In this document: piece by piece, positions 11,653 to 20,510 of the stretch
Layout: each line of letters opens with the position of its first letter
Position numbering within the stretch: position 1 is the first letter of the stretch
Assembly: GCA_015178975.1 (NCBI GenBank)
Contig: WHVD01000010.1
Coordinates: 310,001-374,000 of the forward strand
DNA length: 64,000 bases
Direction: 5' to 3'
Origin: Hysterangium stoloniferum
Taxonomy: Eukaryota; Basidiomycota; Agaricomycetes; Hysterangiales; Hysterangiaceae
Program-made: the position numbers and the translations under genes
Notes under the pieces: model-generated
The model's database searches: none
Told to the model about the DNA's origin: nothing
The model's input: only the letters and a program-made list of their open reading frames with translations

Positions 11653-14600
11653 GCAACCCCGCGGACTCCGCGCGGGTTAGGGGTTGCGTTGCCTCTCCGC
11701 GCATTCAAGAGTTCACTCGCCTCAACGCATCCGCTCTTTCACATTCTGATTCATTTTTCGTTAAACTTATGTCTAATATGCTTCCGAAATTCGTTTTTTC
11801 AGCTCTCATAGATTCCGGCTCGACTCATTGTTTTTTAGATACAAAATTCACGCAAAAAAATTCTTTGTCAACTTATTCGATAAATCCCGTCGCTCTCCGC
11901 CTCTTCGATGGCACAAGTAATTCGGTTGTTACCCAAGCTTGTGATTTACCCATCAGTTTCCCTTGTGGAACATCTCAATTGGTCACTTTCTATGTGACCC
12001 AGTTAGACTCAAGTTGCTCGGTGGTTCTAGGACATAACTGGCTTACCCGCTACAATCCGTTGATTGACTGGATAGCTAACAGTATAACATTCCGAACTCC
12101 CGCGGTGACCGAGGAAACTGCGCCTGTCTCGGCCTCCACGGCACCCAAGGCCTTCCCGGCACCTGCAGTCTCGAGGACTCCTGTGATCCCTACGGCACCC
12201 ACAGCTTCCCCGGAACCCACGGCATCTCCGTCCATTTCTCTGATTAATGCTGCAGCTTTTATTAGGGCTTCAAAAATGGATGGATCCCAGGCGTTCACTA
12301 TCAACTTAAAAATTGATGAAGCAACTGGACGTTTCTCAACCCCAGTATCCGAATCTGAGCAAGCTGCTGACCTAGAAGGCGTCCCGGAGAAATACCATGA
12401 CTTCGCGGATGTTTTTAGCAAGCGAAAAGCTGACCGGCTTCCGCCTCACAGAGAATACGACTTAAAAATCGATCTTGAAGATGGCGCCCAGCCACCCCTA
12501 GGACATATTTACCCGCTTTCGTCCACGGAACTATCCGCAATCCGTGATTTCCTGGATGAACATTTGTCCATAGGTTTTATTCGACCCTCAAAGTCTCCTT
12601 TTGGAGCACCTGTTCTGTTTGTCAGAAAAAAGGATGGATCCCTTCGACTATGTGTTGATTTTAGAGGACTCAATGCTGTCACCAAAAAGGACAAATATCC
12701 ACTCCCACTTATATCTGACCTGCTCGATGCTCCGCGGAATGCCCGGATTTACACCAAAATAGATCTCAAGCATGCCTATCATTTGGTCCGGATTGCCGCG
12801 GGCGATGAATGGAAAACCACTTTTAGAACCCGCTATGGGGCCTTCGAGTGGTTGGTCATCCCTTTTGGACTCACTAATGCCCCGTCTGTTTTTCAGCGTT
12901 TTATCAACGACATTTTCTCCGACATGCTCGATGTATGCGTCATTGTTTACTTGGACGACATTCTTATCTACTCCGAGAATCCCGCGGAACACGACAAACA
13001 AGTCCGTGAGGTTCTCCGGAGGCTCAGACAACATGGTTTATTCGCAAATGGTAAAAAATGTACTTTTGACACGGACTCCGTGGAATACCTAGGTTTCATG
13101 ATGGGACCCGATGGACTCCGCATGGACGAAACTAAAGTGCAAGTCATCAAAGATTGGCCCGAACCCCGAAAAGTTAAAGATATACAATCCTTCCTCGGCT
13201 TTGCCAATTTTTATAGACGTTTTATCCGTGGATATTCCGACATCACGGTACCCCTTACCCGTCTTACGCGTAAGGGTACTCCGTGGAACTTTAACGATAA
13301 GTGTCAAAAAGCTTTCAATCTTTTAAAAAATTCTTTTTCCACAGCTCCTATTCTGTCGCATTGGAAACCGGACTTCCCGCTCATTGTTGAAACGGACGCC
13401 TCCGACTATGCACTTGGAGCCATTCTCTCTATCCAGGACTCCGACGGAGAAGTTCACCCCGTGGCTTTTCTGTCCCGGACTTTTACCGGAGCAGAGCTCA
13501 ACTACGACGTTCATGATAAAGAACTTCTGGCAATCTTTTCAGCTTTCAAAGCGTGGCGACACTATTTGGAAGGTTCAGGAGCTCCTATTGACGTTGTAAC
13601 AGATCACAAAAACCTGGAATACTTTTCTACCACAAAACTCTTGACCCGTCGGCAGGCCCGCTGGTCTGAATATCTCTCCGCCTTCAACATGATTATCCGT
13701 TTTCGACCCGGCCGTCTCGGCGGCAAACCCGACGCTTTAACTAGACGATGGGACGTCTATCCTAAAGAGGGGAGCAACGACTATGCAACGGTAAATCCGC
13801 ACAACCTGAAACCTATCTTCACGAATCAACAACTTACCGCATCGGTCCGCGCAACTTTCCTCGTCAATCCCATTGTCCGTGGAATTATCATTATGGATAT
13901 CGAAAAGCTACATCAAGATATTCTATCGGCAATTCCGCTAGACCCAGTTACTAAAGCTCATCTGGACAATCCCGTGGACCCCGATCAACCTCGGTGGTCT
14001 CTTGATCAACATGGTTTCATTAGACTTGACGATAGGATCTATGTACCGGACTCCGACGGCCTCCGCCTCAGGATCCTTCAATACAAACATGATCATCCAC
14101 TCTCAGGACACTTCGGGTACAACAAGACTCTATCATTAATAAGAAGAGAATATACTTGGCCCGGACTCCGTGGATTCGTTAAGCACTATTGTAAATCTTG
14201 CACTACTTGTCCCCGCTCGAAATCTCAGCGACACAAGCCATACGGCCTTTTGAAACAACTCCCGGTACCGGAACACCCGTGGAATTCTATATCTATGGAT
14301 TTCATTGAACACCTGCCGGATTCCGAAGGCTTTTCCGCTATCCTAGTCGTTGTTGACAGATTCTCAAAACAAGGTATATTCATCCCTACATATGATACAA
14401 TTACGTCCGTGCAGCTAGCGGAACTTTTCATTATCCACGTATTTTCCAAGCACGGAGTTCCGTCCCACGTGACTTCCGATAGAGGATCAGAGTTCGTGTC
14501 TCACTTCTTTAGATCCCTCGGAAAATCCTTGGACATGACCTTACATTTCACGTCCGGACATCACCCGGAAGGCGACGGACAAACCGAACGCGTCAACCAG

Positions 14601-15377
14601 ACATTGGAACAATACCTCCGCGTATATTGCAATTATCAACAGGACAATTGGAAATCTTTGTTACCACTTGCAGAGTTTGCTTACAACAATGCACCTTCGG
14701 CCACTACTGGCGTTTCCCCGTTCTTTGCAAATAAAGGATATAATCCAAATATTACAGTACATCCAGAACGAAATCTCGCCTCTGTTCGTGCTCAAGAGTT
14801 CACCACGGACCTCCACGAGCTCCACGAGGAACTCCGGACTGCAATATTGTCCGCCCAAGAGCAATACCAACATTCAGCGGACAAACACCGGATCCCGCCA
14901 CCAAACTTCAAGATTGGCGACCGTGTTTATGTCAAAGCTCAATTCTTCCGGACTACCCGTCCATCAAAGAAGCTTGCTGAAAAATATTTAGGTCCGTTTG
15001 AAATTATCGCACAAGTAGGTTCAGTTTCTTGGACTCTACGGCTTCCGGATAGCATGCGCGCGGTACACCCGGTATTTCATGTCTCTATGCTAGAACCTTG
15101 TACTGCTAACACTATCCCGGATCGCGTGCAATCTCCGCCTCCTCCTGTCGTCATTGACGGAGAACCCGAGTTTGAAATCTCTCAGATTTTAGATTCAAAA
15201 ATTGACAAGCGTCGACGCACTTGTAAACTGCTTTACTTGGTCAAGTGGGCGGGTTACAAGGGCACCGATGAAGAGACTTCATGGATTTTGGCCACGGAAC
15301 TCGGTAATGCCACGGAAATCGTTACTGACTTTCATACAGCATACCCACTCAAACCTGGACCATTATCGTCTCTCTGA
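11520..15377 (+). CDS. Pol of the young chromovirus: protease, RT, RNase H, integrase, chromodomain
   Basis: An uninterrupted frame of about 1285 codons overlapping the end of gag; the first codons are probably never used as a start. In order: aspartic protease (ALIDSGSTHCF), reverse transcriptase (LCVDFRGLN, catalytic YLDDILIYS), RNase H (ETDASDYALGA), and integrase with an HHCC zinc region (HPLSGHFGYNK ... CKSCTTC) and D,D,E core (SMDFIEHLP, TSDRGSEFV, GQTERVNQTLEQ). A C-terminal chromodomain (LYLVKWAGYKGTDEETSW) ends the protein. This domain order is diagnostic for chromoviruses. Confidence 0.95.
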   Translation: MRETRSSSPGMSAGKSKLFKGSNSQGLHGNPVEGQTGCRFEKRVSNPADSARVRGCVASPRIQEFTRLNASALSHSDSFFVKLMSNMLPKFVFSALIDSGSTHCFLDTKFTQKNSLSTYSINPVALRLFDGTSNSVVTQACDLPISFPCGTSQLVTFYVTQLDSSCSVVLGHNWLTRYNPLIDWIANSITFRTPAVTEETAPVSASTAPKAFPAPAVSRTPVIPTAPTASPEPTASPSISLINAAAFIRASKMDGSQAFTINLKIDEATGRFSTPVSESEQAADLEGVPEKYHDFADVFSKRKADRLPPHREYDLKIDLEDGAQPPLGHIYPLSSTELSAIRDFLDEHLSIGFIRPSKSPFGAPVLFVRKKDGSLRLCVDFRGLNAVTKKDKYPLPLISDLLDAPRNARIYTKIDLKHAYHLVRIAAGDEWKTTFRTRYGAFEWLVIPFGLTNAPSVFQRFINDIFSDMLDVCVIVYLDDILIYSENPAEHDKQVREVLRRLRQHGLFANGKKCTFDTDSVEYLGFMMGPDGLRMDETKVQVIKDWPEPRKVKDIQSFLGFANFYRRFIRGYSDITVPLTRLTRKGTPWNFNDKCQKAFNLLKNSFSTAPILSHWKPDFPLIVETDASDYALGAILSIQDSDGEVHPVAFLSRTFTGAELNYDVHDKELLAIFSAFKAWRHYLEGSGAPIDVVTDHKNLEYFSTTKLLTRRQARWSEYLSAFNMIIRFRPGRLGGKPDALTRRWDVYPKEGSNDYATVNPHNLKPIFTNQQLTASVRATFLVNPIVRGIIIMDIEKLHQDILSAIPLDPVTKAHLDNPVDPDQPRWSLDQHGFIRLDDRIYVPDSDGLRLRILQYKHDHPLSGHFGYNKTLSLIRREYTWPGLRGFVKHYCKSCTTCPRSKSQRHKPYGLLKQLPVPEHPWNSISMDFIEHLPDSEGFSAILVVVDRFSKQGIFIPTYDTITSVQLAELFIIHVFSKHGVPSHVTSDRGSEFVSHFFRSLGKSLDMTLHFTSGHHPEGDGQTERVNQTLEQYLRVYCNYQQDNWKSLLPLAEFAYNNAPSATTGVSPFFANKGYNPNITVHPERNLASVRAQEFTTDLHELHEELRTAILSAQEQYQHSADKHRIPPPNFKIGDRVYVKAQFFRTTRPSKKLAEKYLGPFEIIAQVGSVSWTLRLPDSMRAVHPVFHVSMLEPCTANTIPDRVQSPPPPVVIDGEPEFEISQILDSKIDKRRRTCKLLYLVKWAGYKGTDEETSWILATELGNATEIVTDFHTAYPLKPGPLSSL

Positions 15378-15578
15378 CCGCACCCCGCGGACCCCGTGTT
15401 ACGTTTGGACTCATTTTCACTATTCCCTGTCGCCCTATGTCTCTCTTTGCTTTTACAGGTTCTGACACGTCTTTTTCAAGTCTTTAAGTGGAATTCCCAC
15501 GGACTTTGACTTTGACTTTTATTCTTATGTTTTTCACACTTTACTTTTATGTTTAATTTGTTTTATTTCTATATTACT

Positions 15579-15947
15579 TCAGTCTACATTTATGGGACTG
15601 TCCTTTTTCCCCGCCTCCTGTTTTCCCGCAACAACGGCGGCCCTCTCCGCGGCCACCCGGGCCTTCTCTGCAGCCACCCGGGCGTTCTCCGCGGCCACTC
15701 GCGCAGCCTCCTCCGCCTCACGTTCCCTCTCCTTCGCGGCCTCTTCCTCCGCGGCCAATGCTTCCCGATACTCTTTGTCCAGGGCCTCCTCGGCCTCCCT
15801 TGCCTCTCTCTCTGCTGCTTCACGCAGTTGGCGCTGCTCTTCTCGCCGCGCCAACAATTGGGCCGCACTCCATGGCGCCCGATACGGAGTGCCCGTGGAG
15901 GGCCCTGCTGTTGGCATTGGTTTGCGTGGTGTCGGTTTTGGTCCCAT
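15579..15947 (-). CDS. Antisense accessory protein of the chromovirus
   Basis: A 122-aa frame on the strand opposite to gag-pol, between pol and the 3' LTR. It starts MGPKPTPRKPMPTAGPSTG and ends KKDSPINVD. Residues ~30-110 are Glu/Arg/Ala-rich and strongly predicted as a long coiled coil. A TATA-like CTATATAAAA lies about 55 bases upstream on the minus strand (16001-16010). The same gene, including start, TATA and C-terminal motif, exists in the old reversed copy (6699-7604), where a Zn2Cys6-like cysteine cluster is also visible. Conservation across two copies of very different age argues against a chance frame. I do not know the function. Overlapping plus-strand frames here are shadows. Confidence 0.6.
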   Translation of the reverse strand: MGPKPTPRKPMPTAGPSTGTPYRAPWSAAQLLARREEQRQLREAAEREAREAEEALDKEYREALAAEEEAAKEREREAEEAARVAAENARVAAEKARVAAERAAVVAGKQEAGKKDSPINVD

Positions 15948-16000
15948 TGGTGACGAAGATGGGGGTAATAAAGAAGAAGAAATTTCTATTTTTTCAATTT

Positions 16001-16010
16001 TTTTATATAG
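16001..16010 (-). promoter_or_regulatory. TATA box for the antisense accessory gene
   Basis: The minus strand reads CTATATAAAA, 54 bases before the ATG at 15947, inside a region conserved with the old copy (6627-6636). The position and conservation suggest an internal promoter directed away from the 3' LTR. Confidence 0.45.
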
Positions 16011-16159
16011 GCTCGTCGCGTTTGAACCTTACCTTCCAGATCACATGACTCTTTGACACATACGTGTAACCGACATGACTTTTGACACATGCGCGTAGCC
16101 GACAAGAACCTTATTTAGGTCTAGAGCCTCTTTGGGACTTCGGCATAAAGGGAGGATAC

Positions 16160-16980
16160 TGTTACGACCCGGACAAATCCCGCCGGACTCCGGGCACTAA
16201 CCCGTACGCCCCCACGCGCTACAAGCACCAATCGTCTGTTTATAGGATTTCCCGCCCGGACTCCGTTACGTCAAGACTCGTTACGTTCGACCTCATTAAG
16301 ACACATATCAGTCACCGGACTTCCCCCGGACCCCGTCTCTGTCTATGTCCGTCTTCGTCCCACGCATCAGTCACCGGACCCGCTTAGAATCCCGTCACCG
16401 CTCTAATCGAGCCCCGTTCCCGTTTTAGTCAAATGACCTGTCACGATTTAGGACTCCGCTCCCGCTCCGTTTCCCGTTATGGGTTATGCTTTGTCACGAT
16501 TCGGACTCCGCTCCGTTCCGTCCCGTTCCTAACACCAATTTGGTGTTTACTATTCCCGTTTTATGTTTTGCTCGTCTCGTCTCATTATTACTGGATTCGG
16601 TATGACATGCATTCCACGGTCTATATAAACTGGCAGATGTTGTACATACAATCCAGTCAGAAAATTAGCTTAGATTCCCCCCAGTAATCTAATACATTTT
16701 CCTCTCTAAAAACCCTACTCTCATCAGACCGCTCGCACTAGTCGGAGCCCACGGGCTCCGGCGCATCTATCTCTCTCGACTATCTCGATTCACGACTCTC
16801 GACTCACGACCTACGACTCACGACCCACGAACCCCCGCCCGGACTCCCCGGGATTCCCGTCCGCCTGTCTGAAATTGGACAACACGATCTAGCGAGGGCG
16901 CAGCCTATAAGCTGAAGCCAAGTCCTACCGGATATCCCGCGGGTTTCTCCGGAAACCCGGCCTGAGTGTGTATCCTAACA
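16160..16980 (+). repeat. 3' LTR of the young chromovirus
   Basis: The same 821-bp sequence as the 5' LTR (9503-10323), with no difference noticed by eye. It is followed by the GTGGG target duplication. Confidence 0.93.
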
Positions 16981-17161
16981 GTGGGGTCCAGTGACTGATG
17001 CATGGGATGAGGTCAGACATAGACAGGGACAGAGTCCGGTGGGTATTCTGGTGACTGATACACAACATAATGAGGTCGAATGTAGACAAGTCTGACATAC
17101 GGAGTCTGGCAGGAACTCCAGTAAACTGACAATTGGTGCATATAGGGCACAGGTGCATATA

Positions 17162-18725
17162 CAGTGGCTTCCAAAACTGTCCCAATGTTTTGGTAATTCT
17201 CAATAAATGCTTTATAACCTACCAAATAAATTTTTTAAAATAGTGAAATTATTTCCACATATACCTTACCTACTAGCTTTGATATACCCAAATATTACAT
17301 AATATAGATCAATATTGGTGTCACAGTGAATATTTAAAAATGACCAATCATTGGGACAGTTTTGCAACCCTCTCTTTTCACACATTTCATTATATCATAT
17401 TATATTCTAGAGGGCCAGGAAAATTACAAGAAAATTCACATGACATCTATTTGATGTTATAATTAATATGTGACATGAATCACATTTTAACTATCATTCC
17501 TATCATGAAAGCTATTTCCCCTCTCAAAAGAGAACAAGCCATCTCCCTCCTACAAAATGGACTCTCCAATAGGAATGTAGCCTCTACAACAGGTCTTAGC
17601 AAATCTACTATCAGTAGAATTCCTCAGGAGATAGAGATAGACAAAGAAAACCTGAAAGGAGGATCATATATCAAATCACCTCTGGAAAACTAGATAATGC
17701 TGTCCAGGCTACACACTACATTAATTCCATCAATAAATAAATATCATGTCTCACCCAAAATAGTCAGAAGGACCTTGAAACAGCATGGTTTCAAAGCTGT
17801 AGTCAATGCAAAAAGACCTTTGCTCAAGGCTCAACATATAAAGGCCAGGTTAAGCTTTGCCCTCAAGTACCAAAACTGGACTGTGGATGATCAGAAAAGG
17901 GTCTTGTGGTCTGATGAGACCAATATCAATAATATTGGGTCAGATGGACATCAATATGTGTTGAAGAAAGCTGGAGAACCACTTTCTGATAGGACAACCC
18001 AACTTACAGTCAAGTATGGAGGTGGAGATATCATGGTGTAGGGCTGTATGGGTTGGAATGGAGTGGGAATGCTTGCAGAGATTGAAGGAAGGAAGGATTC
18101 TGCACAATATGTGGAGATCCTGGCTCAGCATTTGTCCCAGAGCATTGAAGATTTGGATATTCCAGCAGATGAGGCCATTTTCCAGCAGGATAATAACCTA
18201 AACACATATCCAAGATGGCACAAAAATGGTTTTTTGAAAATCATATTCAGGTGTTAAACTGGACAGCACAGTCTCCTGACCTGAATCCCATAGTACATCT
18301 TTGATTCCACCTGAAGAAACAGCTCCAGAAATATCCTTCACCATTAAAGGGAGTTTAGGGGTTATAGGAGAGGGTGGAAGTGGAATGGGCAAAGATTGAG
18401 CCTTAGAAGTGTCAGAAACTGATCAAGAATATGCCCAGAAGACTTGATGCTGTAATAAAGCCTAAGGGAGGCCATACAAAGTACTAGAATAACAAGATAT
18501 CTGATTAAAAAAGGGTGGTTGCAGAACTGTCCCAATGATTGGTCATTTTTAAATATTCACTGTGACACCAATATCGATCTATATTATGTAATATTTGGGT
18601 ATATCAAAGCTAGTATGCTAAGGTATATGTGAGAATAATGTCACTATTTTAGAAGATTTATTTGGTAGGGTATAAAGCATTTATTGAGAATTACCAAAAC
18701 ATTGGGACAGTTTTGGAAGCCACTG
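17162..18725 (+). mobile_element. Tc1/mariner-like transposon with long inverted ends
   Basis: A 1564-bp element bounded by TA (17160-17161 and 18726-18727). Its ends CAGTGGCTTCCAAAACTGTC and the reverse complement are parts of ~215-bp terminal inverted repeats (17162 to about 17376, and about 18513-18725). It sits in a chromovirus LTR. The homologous uninterrupted LTR position at about 6434-6450 reads GTATAAGTTAGTGCC, giving a paralogous empty site. A decayed Tc1 transposase lies between the repeats. Confidence 0.92.
17505..18487 (+). pseudogene. Tc1-type transposase, inactivated
   Basis: It starts MKAISPLKREQAISLLQNG with an N-terminal helix-turn-helix (TTGLSKSTISRI). Catalytic-core traces follow: WSDETNIN (first Asp, about 17915), FQQDNN (second Asp, about 18185) and QSPDLNPI (third acidic site, about 18275). 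Several stops and frame changes interrupt it, including a stop at 17693 and another near 18040, so it cannot make a full transposase. It may still be movable in trans because both inverted ends are present. Confidence 0.85.
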
Positions 18726-20280
18726 TAAGTTAGTGCCTGGAGTTTGGCAGGAATTCCAGTCGTAACACCAAGAGACTGAACCTACTTGTGCGATAATTTC
18801 AAATGGACCTAAATATTTTTCAGCAAGCTTTTTTGATGGATGAGTAGTCTGAAAGAATTGAGCTTTGACAAAAACATGATCGCCAATTTTGAAGTTGGGT
18901 GGCAGAATCCAGTGTTTGTCCGCTGAATGTTGATATTACTCTTGGGTGGACTTTATTGCAGTCCAGAGTTCCTCATGGAGCTCGTGGAGATCCATGGTGA
19001 ACTCTTGAGTGTGAGCAGAGGTGAGATTTTGTTCTGGATGTACTGTAATATTTGGATTATACCCTCTATTTACAAAGAATGGGGAAACACCAGTAGTGGC
19101 TGAGGGTGCATTGTTGTAAGCAAATTCTGCAAGTGGTAATAAGGATTTCCAATTGTCCTGTTGATAATTGCAATATATGCAGAGATATTGTTCCAATGTC
19201 TGATTGACACATTCAGTTTGTCCGTTACCTTCTGGGTAATGTCCGGACATGAAATGTAGTTTCATGTCCAAGGATTTCCTGAGAGATCTAAATAAGTGAT
19301 ACACAAACTCTGATCCTCGGTCGGAAGTTACGTGGGATGGAACTCCATGCTTGGAAAATATATGGATAATAAAAAGTTCCACTAACTGCACGGATGTAAT
19401 GGTATCATATGTAGGAATGAATATACCTTGTTTTGAGAATCTGTCAACAATGACTAGAATGGCGGAAAAGCCTTCAGAATCCAGTAGGTGTTTAGAGATA
19501 AAATTCCATGGGTATTCCAGTACCGGGAGTTGTTTCAAAAGGCCATATGGCTTGTGTCACTGAGATTTCGAGTGGGGACAAGTAGTGCAAGATTTACAAT
19601 AGTGCTTAACAAATCCACGGAGTCCAGGCCAAGTGTATTCTCTTCTTATTAATGATAGAGTTTTGTTGTACCTGAAATGTCCAGAGAGTGGGTGATCATG
19701 TTTGTACTGAAGGATCCTGAGGTGGAGGCTATCTGAGTCTGGTACATAGATGTGATCATCAAGTCTAATGAAACCATGCTGATCAAGAGACCACCGGGGT
19801 TGACCAGAGTCCATGGGATTGTCAAGGTGTGCTTTAGTTATCGGGTCTAGCAGAATTGCTGATAGAATATCTTGATGTAGCTTCTCAATATCCATAATGA
19901 TAATTCCATGGACAATGGGATGGATGAGGAAAGTTGCGTGGACCGATGTGGTAAGTTGCTGATTTGTGAAAATAGGTTTCAGGTTGTGCAGGTTTACCAT
20001 GGCATAGTCGTTGCTCCCCTCTTTAGGATAGACATCCCATCATCTAGTTAAAGTGTCGGGTTTGCCGCTGAGACAGCCAATAGTCATATTGAAAGCAGAT
20101 AGGTATTCAGACCAGTGGGCCTGCTGACGGGTCAAAAGTTTTTCCAGGGGCAAAGCCTACATACATCGCTGAACAAAGAAGCACTCTGTTCATGTTGGCC
20201 TTCACACTTCCGTCCGGTGCCCACAACCTTGACTTTTTCAGTATATACGGAACACCCTGGCTCGCAGCTGTTTGTGAGTG

Positions 20281-20510
20281 AACATGTGTTGGATATGGTT
20301 GGTTTGACAGCCTAGACTCAGCTTTAGAGCAGTGCGAATGTGTGACTGTCTCTCACAGTTTCTGTGTATATGGAATGTTAATGGCCATATAGAGTTGACT
20401 TCACTACTGAGTACCTAAAGGGTTGGTAGCTCAGTGGTAGATCATCCAGTCTAGATTACAGATGGTCCCAGGTTCAATTCCTGGCCAGTCCAATATTTTC
20501 CAATAACATG
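20281..20510 (+). mobile_element. Small inserted element with pol III A and B boxes
   Basis: About 218 bp (20287-20504) absent from the homologous place in the right arm (about 60746), flanked by AACATG on both sides. Its right part (about 20417-20491) looks tRNA-like: a GGGTTGG/CCAGTCC acceptor pairing, an A-box-like TAGCTCAGTGGTAGA and a perfect T-arm with B-box GGTTCAATTCC. The anticodon arm does not fold canonically, so this is not called as a functional tRNA. A tRNA-derived short element is the likeliest reading, although its tRNA-like part is at the 3' end, which is unusual for a SINE. Confidence 0.5.

Larger units (their letters stand above)
9503..16980 (+). mobile_element. Ty3/gypsy chromovirus, looks whole and recent
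   Basis: A 7478-bp LTR retrotransposon with 821-bp LTRs (9503-10323 and 16160-16980) that read the same wherever I compared them, and a perfect 5-bp target duplication GTGGG (9498-9502 and 16981-16985). It carries gag, a pol reading frame in another frame overlapping the end of gag, and an antisense accessory frame between pol and the 3' LTR. The integrase ends in a chromodomain, placing it in the chromovirus lineage found in fungi. Near-identical LTRs imply a very recent insertion. The sequence just inside the 5' LTR does not look like a tRNA 3'-end complement, so the priming mode is unclear. Confidence 0.95.
8150..18767 (-). repeat. Solo chromovirus LTR, reversed, interrupted by three insertions
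   Basis: The LTR pieces are 8150-8539, 9287-9502, 16986-17161 and 18728-18767. Together they make about 822 bp, matching the 821-bp intact LTRs. The whole is flanked by CCAAG at 8145-8149 and 18768-18772 and lies in the pol of the old reversed element. The interruptions are a solo LTR of another family, the young chromovirus and a Tc1 element, each with its own target-site duplication. Confidence 0.9.
4835..20142 (-). mobile_element. Old Ty3/gypsy chromovirus, reversed, broken, split by younger insertions
   Basis: A degraded chromovirus of the same family as the young element at 9503-16980, in opposite orientation. Its own sequence is an LTR (4835-5311 plus 6130-6488), then 6489-8149 (antisense accessory gene and the end of pol) and 18773-20142 (integrase and part of the RNase H side of pol). 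It is clearly broken, with many changes, and incomplete: the gag/reverse-transcriptase half and second LTR are not here. It ends abruptly at about 20142, where the duplicated segment starts. It inserted into the Tc1 relic at 4834/4835. CpG sites of the young copy are widely replaced by TpG/CpA, consistent with considerable age. Confidence 0.85.

Noticed and set aside
12050-12421. Minus-strand frames within pol (for example 123 codons at 12050-12421)
   Set aside because: They are shadows of the well-supported pol frame on the plus strand.
15549-16056. Plus-strand frames of 134, 154 and 96 codons after pol
   Set aside because: They are shadows of the antisense coiled-coil frame, and their Ala/Ser/Arg-rich composition follows from its GC-rich codons.
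20417-20491. Functional tRNA gene
   Set aside because: The acceptor and T-arm pair well, but the D-stem is imperfect and no normal anticodon stem-loop can be formed. It is kept as a tRNA-like part of a small insertion.
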